Source: Anaerolineae bacterium (lineage in GTDB: Bacteria > Chloroflexota > Anaerolineae > Aggregatilineales > Aggregatilineaceae). Taken from it: 5,754 bases of DNA. The notes beneath the pieces are model-generated. The model saw only the letters and a list, made by a program, of their open reading frames with translations, was not told the DNA's origin and did not search any database. Numbering within the stretch: position 1 is the stretch's first letter; each line of letters begins with the position of its first letter. The stretch is taken from contig JADLHR010000495.1 in assembly GCA_020848665.1 (NCBI GenBank), forward strand, positions 1 through 5,754. The letters run 5' to 3'. The position numbers were made by a program, and so were the translations under genes. Positions 4,991 to 5,754 of the stretch are shown here, piece by piece.

Positions 4991-5754
4991 CACGACCGAG
5001 CCTATTACCAGCGCCGCGCGCGCACCACGTTGACCTACGCCTTGCTGACTGTTTTTCTGCTGGCGGCGATCATGCCGTTTATTGGCATTTTCCTGACCTC
5101 GTTCAAAACTATCCCGGAGCTGCGCGAAGGCCCTTTCGCCCTGCCGGAAACCTGGAACTGGCGAAATTATGTCAACGCATGGGAGGGCGCGCAGTTCAGC
5201 CGCTATTTCCGCAGCAGCGTGATCGTCGTGGTCCCGGTCGTGGTCATCGCCTCGCTGCTCTCGACCATGTCTGGATACGCCTTCGGCATGATCCGCTTCT
5301 GGGGCGACAACGTCCTGCTGCTGGTCATCACGCTGGGGCTGATGGTCCCCAGCGAGGCGGTGATCATCCCGCTCTGGCAGATCATGGGCCGTCTGGGCTT
5401 GCGCAATACCTACTGGTCGCTGATTCTGCCGCAGGTCGCGCTCAGTTTCGCGTTCGGCACGTTCTGGATGCGCGCTCACTTCAAAGGCATGCCGCGCGAG
5501 CTGGTCGATGCCGCTGTGGTGGACGGCTGTAACACGTGGCAAGTGCTGTGGCGCGTGTTGTTTCCGCTCTCGCGCCCGGCGCTGCTCTCGCTGGTTGTGC
5601 TGCTGTTCATGTGGACCTGGAACGAGTTTTTCCTGGTGCTGGTGATGGTCACTGGCGACCTGCGAACGCTGCCGGTTGGGCTGGCGCTGCTGCGCGGGCG
5701 CTACGCCGCCGACGTGCCGGTCATGGCTGCCGCCGCGACGATTGTCAGCCTGCC
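4988..5754 (+). CDS. Carbohydrate ABC transporter permease, MalG type (3' end beyond the window)
   Basis: The frame is open from the ATG at 4988 to the window end: 255 complete codons plus two bases. It encodes the second channel subunit. Hydrophobic segments are visible at about residues 15-38, 75-100, 107-133, 141-163 and 197-221, and a last one begins at about 243. Family features are the SFKTIPEL and LPETWNWRNYVNAW stretches (38-45 and 52-65) of the first external loop, the GYAFGMIRF turn, MVPSEAVIIPLW (119-130), the EAA loop at about 171-196 (ELVDAAVVDGCNTWQVLW, then FPLSRP) with G180, and FMWTWNEFFLVLVM (207-220). MalG-type permeases are usually about 270-300 residues, so only the last 20-40 are missing. 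It is overlapped by one base with the upstream permease. No ATPase gene is visible; if present, it would be downstream or elsewhere. Confidence 0.9.
   Translation, partial: MHDRAYYQRRARTTLTYALLTVFLLAAIMPFIGIFLTSFKTIPELREGPFALPETWNWRNYVNAWEGAQFSRYFRSSVIVVVPVVVIASLLSTMSGYAFGMIRFWGDNVLLLVITLGLMVPSEAVIIPLWQIMGRLGLRNTYWSLILPQVALSFAFGTFWMRAHFKGMPRELVDAAVVDGCNTWQVLWRVLFPLSRPALLSLVVLLFMWTWNEFFLVLVMVTGDLRTLPVGLALLRGRYAADVPVMAAAATIVSL

Noticed and set aside
4853..5542. Minus-strand open frame of about 229 codons
   Set aside because: It is antisense to both permease genes, with a His/Asp/Arg/Gln-rich composition and no domain.

Overview
The window reads as a GC-rich bacterial chromosome segment (about 60% GC in the genes by eye, nearer 50% in the first 250 bases). 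Every supported gene is on the + strand. It holds one large secreted enzyme followed by the binding protein and both permeases of a CUT1-type (MalEFG-like) carbohydrate ABC importer; the second permease runs off the right edge. Both exported proteins have Sec signal peptides ending in Ala-X-Ala and no lipobox cysteine. Together with the GC content and protein style, this is compatible with Chloroflexota (Anaerolineae-like), but that assignment is an inference from style and not proven by any marker.

Layout: 1-265 is non-coding or unassigned and contains a perfect TATAAT box, a nested inverted repeat, a 10-bp palindrome and an orphan Shine-Dalgarno sequence. 266-2527 encodes a 753-residue secreted PIG-L/LmbE-type deacetylase with two NEW3-like beta-sandwich domains and a C-terminal CBM9/DOMON-like domain. 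2528-2663 is packed with three consecutive dyads. 2664-3944 encodes the solute-binding protein. 3945-4067 carries a rho-independent-type hairpin enclosed by a second, longer-range stem. 4068-4988 encodes a MalF-type permease, and 4988-5754 encodes a MalG-type permease (partial) joined to it by a one-base TGATG overlap.

How the genes may work together: the binding protein captures a sugar or oligosaccharide outside the membrane and the two permeases form the channel. No ATPase is seen, so it lies downstream or elsewhere in the genome. The hairpin between binding protein and permeases would give much more binding protein than permease, as is usual in such operons. The secreted deacetylase could process an N-acetylated glycan that feeds the importer, but the hairpins and possible separate promoter between them mean this link is only suggested by adjacency.

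The genes belong to known families. The less ordinary part of the window is the intergenic architecture: an elaborate leader, a triple-dyad gap and a stem-within-stem gap. I found no CRISPR array, tRNA, rRNA, insertion sequence or convincing novel defence-like system.
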